Shown: positions 52,386 through 62,323 of the stretch, one piece after another
Numbering within the stretch: position 1 is the stretch's first letter
How the letters are laid out: each line of letters opens with the position of its first letter
Assembly (NCBI RefSeq): GCF_018128285.1
Contig: NZ_CP072380.1
Location: 1,178,001 to 1,242,000 of the forward strand
Direction: 5' to 3'
Source of the DNA: Atopobium sp. oral taxon 416
GTDB lineage: Bacteria; Actinomycetota; Coriobacteriia; Coriobacteriales; Atopobiaceae
Length of the DNA stretch: 64,000 bases
The notes under the pieces: model-generated
The model's input: the letters and a program-made list of their open reading frames with translations, nothing else
What the model was told of the DNA's origin: nothing
Database searches by the model: none
Program-made: the position numbers and the translations under genes

Positions 52386-52937
52386 TTGGGTTCGCTCGGG
52401 GAAGGATATGTTCATCACCAGGGATGTGACCATATCTTTTTTATCGGTTTTCTTGGAGCAGGGAAGTCGACACTCGCGCGCAACTTAGGCAGGCTCTTCT
52501 GTCGCGGCTATGTCGATACCGACCGTCTGGTCGAACGCAACTTCGGCAAGTGTGTCTGCGATATCTTCGAACAGGACGGCGAAGAGGCTTTCCGCGATGC
52601 GGAGACCGAAGTCCTGCGCAGCCTGAAGGGCCGCAAGTCCCTGCTCGTGAGCTGTGGGGGAGGCATCGTGGAGCGCCCCGGCAACGCACAGCTGATGCAC
52701 GAGATGGGGAAAGTGGTCTATCTGGATGGGGATCTTGAGGATTCCCTGAAAAAGATCCGCCACACCGAAGGCAGACCCGATCTAGGCTGCTGTATGAAAG
52801 ACACAAAGGCGTGCTACGAACGGCGCCGCCCGCTGTATGAGAAGACCGCGGATTATACGTTGGATATCCATAACAAGAGTTTTCAAGAGGTGGCCGATGC
52901 GGCCGTGCAGCTCCTCTGGGAGAAAGGTTTGCTATGA
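52386..52937 (+). CDS. aroK: Shikimate kinase
   Basis: Phosphorylates shikimate in aromatic amino-acid synthesis. About 183 residues. Walker A FFIGFLGAGKST, substrate residues YVDTDRLVE, EEAFRDAETEVL (Arg), VSCGGGIV, the lid region GRPDL and RRRPLYEKTADYTL all agree with active AroK. The start is taken as TTG 52386, 7 bases after GGAGG; a TTG at 52356 also exists. It overlaps the aroB-like gene by 4 bases. Unlike its partner it keeps its catalytic residues. Confidence 0.88.
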   Translation: MGSLGEGYVHHQGCDHIFFIGFLGAGKSTLARNLGRLFCRGYVDTDRLVERNFGKCVCDIFEQDGEEAFRDAETEVLRSLKGRKSLLVSCGGGIVERPGNAQLMHEMGKVVYLDGDLEDSLKKIRHTEGRPDLGCCMKDTKACYERRRPLYEKTADYTLDIHNKSFQEVADAAVQLLWEKGLL

Positions 52938-54133
52938 GTGACAAAGAACACAACCCCACCGCTCCCGAAGAGCCAGTACAGCCAAAGGATGCCGACCCGA
53001 AGCTGGAAGCGACCCGCCAGTGGGTTTCGATCCCCCAGAATTCCTGCAATGTCCGTATCGGGCATGGGAATCTGCAACGGTTCGGCTCAGACCTGATCAC
53101 CTTTGTGGGCAAGCCCCACAAAGCGATGCTCCTGAGCGGTGAGAATGCTTCCGCTGAGTTAGTTGAACATATCTTTACAGAGATGACGAGCGAGGGTTTC
53201 TCGGTGAAGCGGGGCTCAATCCCGGATGGGGAGGAAGCCCTCAAGATTGAGAGCGCGCCTGCTATCTACCGTAAGCTCGATGAGGCGGGGATCACAAGCG
53301 ACGATGCGATCGTGGTTGTCGGTGACGCCGCTCAGCTTGACCTGGTCTCTTTTGTGGCAGGCGGCTGGTGCGGAGGTACTCCGGTTGCAGCGATCCCGCT
53401 CGATGTGGAAGCGCTCATGTGTGCGACGGTTACGCCGGCAGGACTCACGGTAGGGGGCCATCCGGGTATGGTTCAGGGGCGCAACAGCATTAGGAATGTG
53501 TTTGCGGACTTCGCGGTGATGAGCCTGGAGGAGTCAGAGCAGCGCAGTCGAGCGCTTGTGACGATGGTGGCTACGGCGGTTTCAGATACCCAGAATGCCT
53601 TCGAACTGCTCTACAACAGACGGCAGGATCTGGCAGACAACAATGAGATCGTGTGGCGTGACCAGTTCAACGAGAGCCTCAGGAGCCGCGGACGGATCGT
53701 CTCCTCAACTTCGATTGCAGTGAGACAGTCGCTGGAGTATGGGCAGACCTTCGCGCGGGCCCTCAAGGAACTCACCGGCGATGAGTTCCCTAACTCAACC
53801 CTCTTTGCGGAAGGGCTGCGGTTCATGGCACGGCTCGCCTGTGTCGAGGAGGGGTTCTCGATCGACGATATGCTCGCCCAGGATGAGGTGCTTGAGACCT
53901 TTGGATTGGGTACCGTTCAGGCAACGATCGATCCGGACGACCTCTTCCGCGTGATGCACCGTATTGCCTTCATGCGGTCAGATCGCTTTATGGTGGCGCT
54001 GCCGAGGGGCTTTGGCCGCGTGAGGCTCGCTACGCTCGATCCGGAGAGCCTGAAAGAAAACCTTGCGGCCTGGTGTGCCCAGCATGCCAAACTGCAGACT
54101 GATAGCGAACAACAGACAGATACAATTAGATGA
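52934..54133 (+). CDS. 3-dehydroquinate-synthase-like protein lacking the active site
   Basis: A 399-residue intact frame directly after aroK, in the place of aroB in the actinobacterial order aroK-aroB-pepQ-efp-nusB. The framework of DHQ synthase is recognisable (AIVVVGDAAQLDLVSFVAGG, SLEYGQTFARALKELTGDEF), but key residues are missing: the VDSSVGGK loop is CATVTPAGL, GKN is GRN, the metal-binding E...K region is RALVTMVATAVSD, FGHTxGHA is YGQTFARA, and HGEAVAxGM is FAEGLRFM. It cannot bind the catalytic zinc in the normal way. A 40-residue acidic N-terminal extension is present. Probably a non-enzymatic descendant of AroB. Confidence 0.72.
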   Translation: MSDKEHNPTAPEEPVQPKDADPKLEATRQWVSIPQNSCNVRIGHGNLQRFGSDLITFVGKPHKAMLLSGENASAELVEHIFTEMTSEGFSVKRGSIPDGEEALKIESAPAIYRKLDEAGITSDDAIVVVGDAAQLDLVSFVAGGWCGGTPVAAIPLDVEALMCATVTPAGLTVGGHPGMVQGRNSIRNVFADFAVMSLEESEQRSRALVTMVATAVSDTQNAFELLYNRRQDLADNNEIVWRDQFNESLRSRGRIVSSTSIAVRQSLEYGQTFARALKELTGDEFPNSTLFAEGLRFMARLACVEEGFSIDDMLAQDEVLETFGLGTVQATIDPDDLFRVMHRIAFMRSDRFMVALPRGFGRVRLATLDPESLKENLAAWCAQHAKLQTDSEQQTDTIR

Positions 54134-54140
54134 GGAGTGA

Positions 54141-55283
54141 GTGATCACAGTGGTTGATGCAAAAGCGTGCGCTCAGCGTGTGGAGCGACTGAGAGGGGTC
54201 ATGGCGGCAAAGGGCTACGATGCGGTAGTTCTGCGCAACAACGCTGACCTGCGCTGGCTCACTGGCGCGCAGCGTACCTTCGACGACGAAGTGGCGCACA
54301 CTGCATTCGTTGCAAAAGATGGGCAGTGGCTCCATACGGATTCCCGCTACTACGGTACCTTCATCGACCGCCTGGGGAAGGATACTCCTTGGGTGATCGA
54401 CCAGAAATATATCGGCGCCGCTGACTGGGTGGCGCAGCGCGTACTGGAGACCCACGCCCGCGTGGTCGCGCTTGAGGACACCCAGGATCTAGCCTTCGCT
54501 GAGGCGCTCACCGAGGCGCTTAACCATGCTTCACTCGGGTGCTTGCTGCCTCACATGCACGGGGATGTCTCAGCCCTGCGTATTGTCAAGGACGCCGAAG
54601 AAGTCTCCCTGATCAAGCACGCGCAGTCCATCACCGATGCGGCCTTCGAACATATCTGTGGCTTCATCAAGCCGGGCATGACTGAGCTCCAGGTACGCAC
54701 CGAGCTTGAGGGCTACATGTTCAGCCACGGTGCAGATGCGCTTTCCTTTGACTCGCTCATCGCTTCCGGTCCGAATGGTGCCAACCCGCACGCCCAGCCG
54801 GGCAGCCGCGTGATTCAGGAGGGTGACATGATCGTTATGGACTACGGCGCCGGCTACCACGACTATCACTCCGATATGACCCGCACGGTCTGCGTGGGTG
54901 AGGCTTCCGAGGAGCAGAAGAAGGTCTATGCGGTTGTCCGTAAGGCCAACGAGACCTGTGAAGCTGCAATCCACGAGGGTGTCACCGGCAACGAAATCCA
55001 CAACCTCGCCGTCAAGGTGATCACAGACGCTGGCTACGGTAAGTACTTCAACCACGGCCTGGGCCACGGTGTCGGCCTTCAGATCCACGAGCTCCCACTC
55101 TTCACCCGTGCCGCCGTTGGCGCAAAGAAGACCTCCGCTGGTGCGGTCGTCACGGTCGAGCCGGGCATCTATCTGCCGGACAAGTTCGGAATCCGCCTCG
55201 AGGACTTCGGACAGGTCACCAAAGATGGGTATGAAGTCTTTACGCAGTCTCCGCACGAGCTGCAGGAGCTTCCGGTGAAATAA
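54141..55283 (+). CDS. pepQ: Xaa-Pro aminopeptidase/dipeptidase (M24B)
   Basis: A 380-residue metallopeptidase cleaving X-Pro bonds. The creatinase N-domain begins ACAQRVERLRGVMAAKGYDA. The pita-bread domain has all metal ligands: MDYGAGYHDYHSDMTRTV (two Asp), NHGLGHGVGLQIHE (His), VTVEPGIYLPD (Glu) and GIRLEDF (Glu). GTG start by GAGGAG. It keeps the actinobacterial pepQ-efp-nusB order. Whether prolidase or aminopeptidase P cannot be decided. Confidence 0.92.
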   Translation: MITVVDAKACAQRVERLRGVMAAKGYDAVVLRNNADLRWLTGAQRTFDDEVAHTAFVAKDGQWLHTDSRYYGTFIDRLGKDTPWVIDQKYIGAADWVAQRVLETHARVVALEDTQDLAFAEALTEALNHASLGCLLPHMHGDVSALRIVKDAEEVSLIKHAQSITDAAFEHICGFIKPGMTELQVRTELEGYMFSHGADALSFDSLIASGPNGANPHAQPGSRVIQEGDMIVMDYGAGYHDYHSDMTRTVCVGEASEEQKKVYAVVRKANETCEAAIHEGVTGNEIHNLAVKVITDAGYGKYFNHGLGHGVGLQIHELPLFTRAAVGAKKTSAGAVVTVEPGIYLPDKFGIRLEDFGQVTKDGYEVFTQSPHELQELPVK

Positions 55284-55389
55284 GTTTTCTATACCTTGTG
55301 TGCTGAATGGGATACAGCGCCTCCAAGCGCCAAGGGAGCGTCGTATACTATCGTTCACACAACAGTTTTTTGGTGAAGGAGAGTTATTT

Positions 55390-55959
55390 GTGGCAACGCA
55401 GACTATCAGCACCGCTGATTTTAAGAATGGCATGGGTCTCAAGATCGGCAACAAGTACTACACGATCGTTGAGTTTCAGCACGTCAAGCCCGGCAAAGGT
55501 GGCGCCTTTGTCCGCTATAAGATCAAGAACCTGAAGGACGGCCGCACGATCGAACAAACCTGCAACGCAGGCACCAAGTTCGAGAGCGTCCAGCTTATTA
55601 CCCGTGAGATGCAGTATCTCTACAACGACGGTGACTCCTATTACTTTATGGACAACGACACCTACGAGCAGATCCCAGTCTCCAAAGACTTTATCGGCGA
55701 CAATGCCAAGTGGTTGGTGGAGAACGACAACTGCTCGCTGCTCTACGCCGACGACGAGCTTTTAGGCGTGACACCTCCGATGTTCATCACCGTTGAGATC
55801 ACGCAGACCGATCCCGGCTTCAAGGGTGATACAGTCCAGGGCGGCACCAAGCCCGCGACGATTTCCACCGGTGCGCAGATCCAGGTCCCGCTCTATCTGA
55901 ACCAGGGCGACAAGATCAAGGTCGACACCCGTGACGGCAAGTTCGTCCAGCGTGTCTAG
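55390..55959 (+). CDS. efp: Elongation factor P
   Basis: Relieves ribosome stalling at polyproline. 189 residues, starting at GTG 55390 (ATQTISTADFKNGMGLKIGN) after AAGGAGAG; a longer in-frame ORF from 55300 has no family support. Domain I ends with the loop HVKPGKGGAFVRYKIKN, whose Lys36 is the site that is modified or kept bare in different bacteria. The C-terminal OB signature DPGFKGDTVQGGTKPATIST is complete. Confidence 0.96.
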   Translation: MATQTISTADFKNGMGLKIGNKYYTIVEFQHVKPGKGGAFVRYKIKNLKDGRTIEQTCNAGTKFESVQLITREMQYLYNDGDSYYFMDNDTYEQIPVSKDFIGDNAKWLVENDNCSLLYADDELLGVTPPMFITVEITQTDPGFKGDTVQGGTKPATISTGAQIQVPLYLNQGDKIKVDTRDGKFVQRV

Positions 55960-56103
55960 GTTTTACTGCATGCGGTGAATGTTTCAGTGTCTTATCGTTT
56001 CGGTGAGGCGCTTTCGTTGTGTTGAGTACACAGCACATCAGTTTTGCGTATACTTAAGTACATACAGTGTGCTTTTGTTTTAGTTTTAATGGAAGGACTG
56101 TCC

Positions 56104-56463
56104 ATGGACGAGCTCTCAATCGCGGGCATCGGCATCTCACGCCAGGTTGTCGCAAGTGTCGTGGCACTGGCAGCGGAAAAAGTAGAGGGGGTTGCCTCTG
56201 TGGGAGGTAACGGGAACATCACCTCGAGCCTGATCCGCATCTTTACGCAGAAACAGTTGAACACCACCGACGCGGTCGAGGCTGAGGTCGAAGGCGGTAA
56301 GCTCAAACTCACCGTCCATCTGGCTGCGTTCTATGGGTATCCGTTCCGTGAGCTTGCCGATGCGGTACGCAATGAAGTTGCCCGTGCGGTCAGCGAGCAG
56401 ATCGGTGTCGAGGTTGCTTCGATCGATATCGCAATCGACAGCCTTGTGTTTCCCAAGGAGTAA
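56104..56463 (+). CDS. Asp23/Gls24 family envelope-stress protein
   Basis: A 119-residue protein with the Asp23 fold: ISRQVVASVVALAAEKVEGV, ASVGGNG, then VEAEVEGGKLKLTVHLAAFY and VARAVSEQIGVEVASIDIAI. In Firmicutes such proteins sit at the membrane and are linked to alkaline or cell-wall stress; members are commonly found just upstream of nusB. The ATG at 56104 follows GGAAGGA. nusB starts 6 bases after its stop. Confidence 0.88.
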   Translation: MDELSIAGIGISRQVVASVVALAAEKVEGVASVGGNGNITSSLIRIFTQKQLNTTDAVEAEVEGGKLKLTVHLAAFYGYPFRELADAVRNEVARAVSEQIGVEVASIDIAIDSLVFPKE

Positions 56464-56468
56464 GTGTT

Positions 56469-56984
56469 TTGGCTCATCATCGTTTTGGTGGAAGAACTTT
56501 GGCGCGCAGCCAGGCCCTTCAGCTCGTCTTTCAGGCTGAGGCAACCGGCCGCAGCGTCGATGAGGTGCTGGCGGGTGACTATGTGATCTCCGACGGACCG
56601 CTCGACCCCTTTGGCGAGAGGCTCTCCCGCGGGTGCTGGGACTACATCCCCGAACTCGACCGCATCATCGAGGCGGTCTCCACAAACTGGTCCCTGAGCC
56701 GGATGCCGGCGGTGGACCGCAACCTACTCCGCTTGGCGCTCTATGAGATCCTGGAGGTCGACGACGTCGCGTTGCCGGTCACGATCGACGAGTGCGTGGA
56801 GCTCGCAAAGGCCTTCGGCACCGACGAGTCCTCCCGCTTTATCAACGGCGTCTTAGGGCACATCGCCCGTGAGCTTGACCAAGGCAAGGACCTGGAAGGT
56901 CAAGTTGAGCGCGAACGCGCCGCGCGTCTCAACGCTACACCGGCCACGCAAGCATCTCAGGGTGGCGGGCATGGCGAAGATTGA
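56469..56984 (+). CDS. nusB: Transcription antitermination factor NusB
   Basis: Binds boxA RNA with NusE for rRNA antitermination. 171 residues, TTG start. RTLARSQALQLVFQAEATGR is the conserved N-terminal helix, and MPAVDRNLLRLALYEIL, LPVTIDECVELAKAFGTDES and SRFINGVLGHIAREL form the rest of the all-helical NusB fold. A Gly/Gln-rich tail of about 25 residues is added. It overlaps xseB. Confidence 0.94.
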   Translation: MAHHRFGGRTLARSQALQLVFQAEATGRSVDEVLAGDYVISDGPLDPFGERLSRGCWDYIPELDRIIEAVSTNWSLSRMPAVDRNLLRLALYEILEVDDVALPVTIDECVELAKAFGTDESSRFINGVLGHIARELDQGKDLEGQVERERAARLNATPATQASQGGGHGED

Positions 56985-57192
56985 TGCCGCAGACTATACC
57001 TCATTTCAGGCGATCTCGGATCGGCTGGATGAACTGGTCGCAGAGGTAAAAAATAAAGATACGTCACTTGAGCGTTCTCTCGATATCTACGACGAAGCGA
57101 TTGCACTAGGGTCAAAGGCGATCAATCTGGTGGATACGCCGGACCCCCCTTCAATGGCAGGCAGTACCAACAATGCAAAGTCAGGCGAATAG
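56971..57192 (+). CDS. xseB: Exodeoxyribonuclease VII small subunit
   Basis: A 73-residue protein with the XseB helical core FQAISDRLDELVAEVKNKDT, SLERSLDIYDEAIALGSKAI. It starts inside the nusB end and is followed by tlyA after 2 bases. xseA is not in the window; it usually lies elsewhere or next to this gene, so its absence here is only noted. The C-terminus (TPDPPSMAGSTNNAKSGE) is low-complexity. Confidence 0.85.
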   Translation: MAKIDAADYTSFQAISDRLDELVAEVKNKDTSLERSLDIYDEAIALGSKAINLVDTPDPPSMAGSTNNAKSGE

Positions 57193-57194
57193 GC

Positions 57195-58010
57195 GTGGCA
57201 AAACGCAGGCGCCTCGACGAAGAACTGGTCGCACAAGGCTATTTTTCTACGAAGGATAAGGCCTACCGCGCAGTTCTGGCGGGGGAGGTCTCCGCTTCAG
57301 GTGAACGCCTCGACCATCCGGGTGAGGCGGTCAAACCGGGCTTAGCGTTGCACGTCAGAGGAACAAGACCCTATGTGAGCCGCGGTGGGCTGAAGCTCGC
57401 CGGGGCTCTCGATGCATTTAAGGTAGACCCGAAAGGATTGCGCTGCCTCGATGTGGGCTGCTCCACCGGGGGCTTTACCGATGTGCTGCTGCGACGCGGA
57501 GCGAAGAGCGTACTGGCGGTCGACGTGGGCTACGCCCAGTTTGCCTGGGAGTTGAGGAATGATTGCCGCGTCGAACTCTTGGAGCGCACCAACATGGTGG
57601 ATGTGCCGACCCCGGAGCGGCAAGGCACGATCGATCTGGCGGTGTGTGACGTCTCTTTTACCTCAGTACTCACCGTATTGCCTGCGGTTCTGGAATTGTT
57701 GACCGATACAGGTAGCCTTCTTACCTTAGTCAAACCGCAGTTTGAAGCGCCCCGCGATCAGGTGGGCGAAGGCGGTGTCGTTCGCGATCCAAACGTGCGC
57801 CTGCAAGCGCTCAAGAGAGTGGCCTTTGCGTTTCAGGAGGCGGGGCTCACACCGGTCGGTGCCTGTCCGAGCCCCATCAAGGGGACCAAAGGAAATCAGG
57901 AATATCTGTTGTTGGGTGACCGGAAGACGGCTGTCACAGGCACGTTGGATCTGGAGTCGGTGGTGAGGTCTTCAACGTCGATTTTACCCAAAACAGAACA
58001 CATGTACTAG
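57195..58010 (+). CDS. tlyA: TlyA-family rRNA 2-prime-O-methyltransferase (hemolysin A)
   Basis: A 271-residue protein with an N-terminal S4 RNA-binding domain (RRRLDEELVAQGYFSTKDKA) and an FtsJ-like methyltransferase. The SAM motif is CLDVGCSTGGFTDVLLRRGA; VSRGGLKL, LAVDVGYAQFAW and LVKPQFEAPRDQVGEGGVVR are further TlyA blocks. It methylates 16S and/or 23S rRNA cytidines and can set capreomycin sensitivity in mycobacteria. GTG start, two bases after xseB, in the nusB-xseB-tlyA-nadK-recN cluster. Confidence 0.94.
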   Translation: MAKRRRLDEELVAQGYFSTKDKAYRAVLAGEVSASGERLDHPGEAVKPGLALHVRGTRPYVSRGGLKLAGALDAFKVDPKGLRCLDVGCSTGGFTDVLLRRGAKSVLAVDVGYAQFAWELRNDCRVELLERTNMVDVPTPERQGTIDLAVCDVSFTSVLTVLPAVLELLTDTGSLLTLVKPQFEAPRDQVGEGGVVRDPNVRLQALKRVAFAFQEAGLTPVGACPSPIKGTKGNQEYLLLGDRKTAVTGTLDLESVVRSSTSILPKTEHMY

Positions 58011-58074
58011 TAATCGATCCCGGTGGCTGATATACTGCCTGAATGGTTGCAAGAAAGGCTGTGAGGTGCGCGGC

Positions 58075-58938
58075 ATGAAAGTGCTTATAGTTCCCAATTA
58101 TTCCCGTCCGGGAGCGGTAAAGGGGGCAAACACACTCGATGCCTGGCTCAAGAGCCAAGGCCACGAAGCAGTGTGGACACCGGATATGACAAGCAAAGAA
58201 TATAACCATGTCACCGCGCAGGGGTGCAATCTGGTGGTATCCCTGGGCGGTGATGGCACCTTGTTGCGTGCCGCACGTATCGTGGGCTACGCAGAGATCC
58301 CGCTGATCGGCTTCTCCTATGGGCACCTGGGCTTTTTGACGACTGGGAGGCCCTCCAATTTAATCCGGACCGTCAGTGAAGCGCTCGAAGGTGAGATGCA
58401 CGCTTCACACCGAGCGACCCTCTCCATTGAAGCCGACTATTACTTCCCCGATGGGACGAGCTACACGGAGCGCAGATTCGCTCTCAATGATATGGCCCTC
58501 ACCCGAGGGAGCTTGGGCGATGTGATCTCGTTTGACGTTGGAGTTTCCGGGAACCACATCGACCAAATCCAGGGTGACGGATTCGTCGTGTCGACTGCGA
58601 CCGGTTCGACCGGCTATGCGCTGGCTGCCGGCGGCCCAATTGTGACCCCTGAGTTCAACGGAATGGTCTGCGTCCCGATTGCTCCACACACGATTCTGGC
58701 GCGGGCGTTTTTGACCTCTGAGTCGGAAATCGTTGAGATCGATATGTCTCAGGAGCGCCCTGTGGAGCGGACCGTGCTGGCGGATGGTCAGCCGATGGGT
58801 CAGCGCGGTGGACGAGCGATGCACATCAGAGTGCGCCGCGGCCCCGGTGACATTATCCTGCTCGACCGCTCCTCACAGAGCTTCTATGAATCGGTTTCCA
58901 GAGTCTTCTACGGGAAAGTGGCTACCGATGATCGATGA
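58075..58938 (+). CDS. nadK: NAD kinase
   Basis: Makes NADP from NAD and ATP or polyphosphate. 287 residues. GGDGTLLRAARIV is the nucleotide-binding loop with the catalytic Asp, FALNDMALTRG is the N-E/D NAD-contact region, and VSTATGSTGYALAAGGPIV follows. The ATG at 58075 is chosen; GTG 58066, three codons upstream, is nearly as good. It overlaps recN by 11 bases. It is an ordinary working homologue. Confidence 0.95.
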   Translation: MKVLIVPNYSRPGAVKGANTLDAWLKSQGHEAVWTPDMTSKEYNHVTAQGCNLVVSLGGDGTLLRAARIVGYAEIPLIGFSYGHLGFLTTGRPSNLIRTVSEALEGEMHASHRATLSIEADYYFPDGTSYTERRFALNDMALTRGSLGDVISFDVGVSGNHIDQIQGDGFVVSTATGSTGYALAAGGPIVTPEFNGMVCVPIAPHTILARAFLTSESEIVEIDMSQERPVERTVLADGQPMGQRGGRAMHIRVRRGPGDIILLDRSSQSFYESVSRVFYGKVATDDR

Positions 58939-60562
58939 GATTAAAGCGGACAATGTCGCTTTGATCAGAGAGGCAACGCTTGAATTTTCTCCGAAGCTGA
59001 CCGTGTTGACCGGTGAGACCGGTACCGGCAAATCCGCGTTGCTCTCCTCACTGAAGCTGTTGATCGGAGACCGTGCGAACACTTCTTCGATCCGGGAAGG
59101 CTCATCCGAGCTGGAAGTTGAAGGCCGCTTCTTTTTGGGAGATAAGGAAGAGGACGGACATATCGTCCGCAGAAGGCTCTCCCAAGACGGGCACGGTCGG
59201 GTTGAGATCGACGGCCATCTCGCTACGGTCCATGAATTGGCAGACACGCTCGGAGCGAGCGTTGATCTGTGTGGACAGCACGAACACCAGCGGCTGATGG
59301 ACACTTCGACCCATGCGGAGCTCCTCGATGCCTACGCGGGTGAGGCGACCCTGAGCGCACTTGAGCACTATAGAAGCGCTTTCAAAGAGGCTCAGGCGGC
59401 ACACCGTGCCTTGAAGCGGATCCAGAAGGCTCGCGCCGACAGCCAGGAGAATGCCGAGCAGGCCGCCTTTGTCTTGAATCAGATTGAGCAGGTCGATCCC
59501 TCTCAGGAAGATTACGAGGAGCTTCAAGAGGAGCTGCCGCGTGCAGAGCACGCAGAGATGCTGATGAGCGCCGCGGATGCCGCACACCGGGCAGTGACCG
59601 AGGACGGTGGCGTCTCCGATATTTTAAGCGGTGTGATCCAACAGCTGCAGGATGCTGCGCGCTACGATGAGAAGCTCAAAACCTATGCGGACAATCTGGA
59701 AAGCTCCCTGATCGAGGCGGAGGACGCCGCCTCAGAACTGCGTGACTACCGCGATTCGGTGGAGCTTGATCCGGAGGAGCTGCAGCAGCTTGAAGAGCGC
59801 AACTCTCAGTATCAGGGTCTGCTGCGCAGCTACGGCCCTGACCTAGAACATGTCCTGAAGCGTCGGGATGAGGCCGAAGAGTTGGTCGCTGTAATCCAGG
59901 ACGGCGATGAGCGTGAGCGGGAAGCACAGAAAAAGATCGCTGAGGCAGAGGATAAGCTCAAAGCTGCTGCCGCAGCTTTACAGAAGCTGCGCCATGCCGC
60001 AGCACCGAAGCTCACCAAGGCCATCACCGCGGTGATGGGACAGCTCGAGATGGATGGAGCTGCAGTCACCTTCTCGATCGAGGATCTGCCCCGTAAGGAG
60101 TGGGCTCAGGAAGGTCCCTCTGCGATCGAGCTCATGTACCGTCCGGGCGCCGGACTCTCCCTGCGTCCGCTGCGCAGGATCGCTTCAGGCGGTGAGCTTT
60201 CCCGCGTGATGCTCGCCTCGAAGGTAGTACTTGGCAACGCCGACGCGATCGACACCTTGGTCTTCGACGAGGTGGATGCGGGCGTCGGCGGGGCAACTGC
60301 CGTGGCTCTGGCACAGGTGTTGGCGCAACTCGCGCAGACCCATCAGGTGATCGTCGTGACCCACCTGGCGCAGGTCGCCGTCGTCGCGGATACCCAGTAC
60401 GTGGTCGATAAGACCGAGGGCGATGTTCCGGAAACCAAGATCCATAAGGTGGAAGGGGAGAAGCGCGTGCGCGAAATTGCACGGATGCTCTCCGGCGACC
60501 AATCTGAAGCCTCGCTCAACCATGCACGGGAGATGCTCGAGCATGCACATGTTAACAATTAA
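58928..60562 (+). CDS. recN: DNA repair protein RecN
   Basis: SMC-like ATPase that acts early at double-strand breaks. 544 residues, start at ATG 58928 (MIDEIKADNVALIREATLEF). Walker A GETGTGKSALLS, Q-loop region DLCGQHEHQRLMDTSTHAEL, a long coiled coil (about residues 150-370), signature ASGGELSRVMLASK, and Walker B TLVFDEVDAGVGG with VVTHLAQVAVVAD. It ends the nusB-to-recN operon; a hairpin and the pyrG promoter follow. Confidence 0.95.
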   Translation: MIDEIKADNVALIREATLEFSPKLTVLTGETGTGKSALLSSLKLLIGDRANTSSIREGSSELEVEGRFFLGDKEEDGHIVRRRLSQDGHGRVEIDGHLATVHELADTLGASVDLCGQHEHQRLMDTSTHAELLDAYAGEATLSALEHYRSAFKEAQAAHRALKRIQKARADSQENAEQAAFVLNQIEQVDPSQEDYEELQEELPRAEHAEMLMSAADAAHRAVTEDGGVSDILSGVIQQLQDAARYDEKLKTYADNLESSLIEAEDAASELRDYRDSVELDPEELQQLEERNSQYQGLLRSYGPDLEHVLKRRDEAEELVAVIQDGDEREREAQKKIAEAEDKLKAAAAALQKLRHAAAPKLTKAITAVMGQLEMDGAAVTFSIEDLPRKEWAQEGPSAIELMYRPGAGLSLRPLRRIASGGELSRVMLASKVVLGNADAIDTLVFDEVDAGVGGATAVALAQVLAQLAQTHQVIVVTHLAQVAVVADTQYVVDKTEGDVPETKIHKVEGEKRVREIARMLSGDQSEASLNHAREMLEHAHVNN

Positions 60563-60585
60563 ATAAGTAGGGTGATGAAGGTAGG

Positions 60586-60625
60586 AAATCGGCCTTTTAG
60601 ACCGGTTTTAGGATTAGAATATAAT
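60586..60625 (+). promoter_or_regulatory. Hairpin after recN and overlapping pyrG promoter
   Basis: AAATCGG and CCGGTTT (60586-60592, 60602-60608) pair over 7 bp with one G-T and are followed by TTTA, a weak terminator. TATAAT at 60620-60625 with TTTAGA 18 bases upstream is a plausible pyrG promoter. The two overlap, so readthrough and initiation may interfere. No pyrimidine-sensing leader was recognised before pyrG. Confidence 0.45.
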
Positions 60626-60634
60626 CCCGTGTAG

Positions 60635-62311
<1,677 letters not shown>

Positions 62312-62323
62312 AACCGAATCGCT

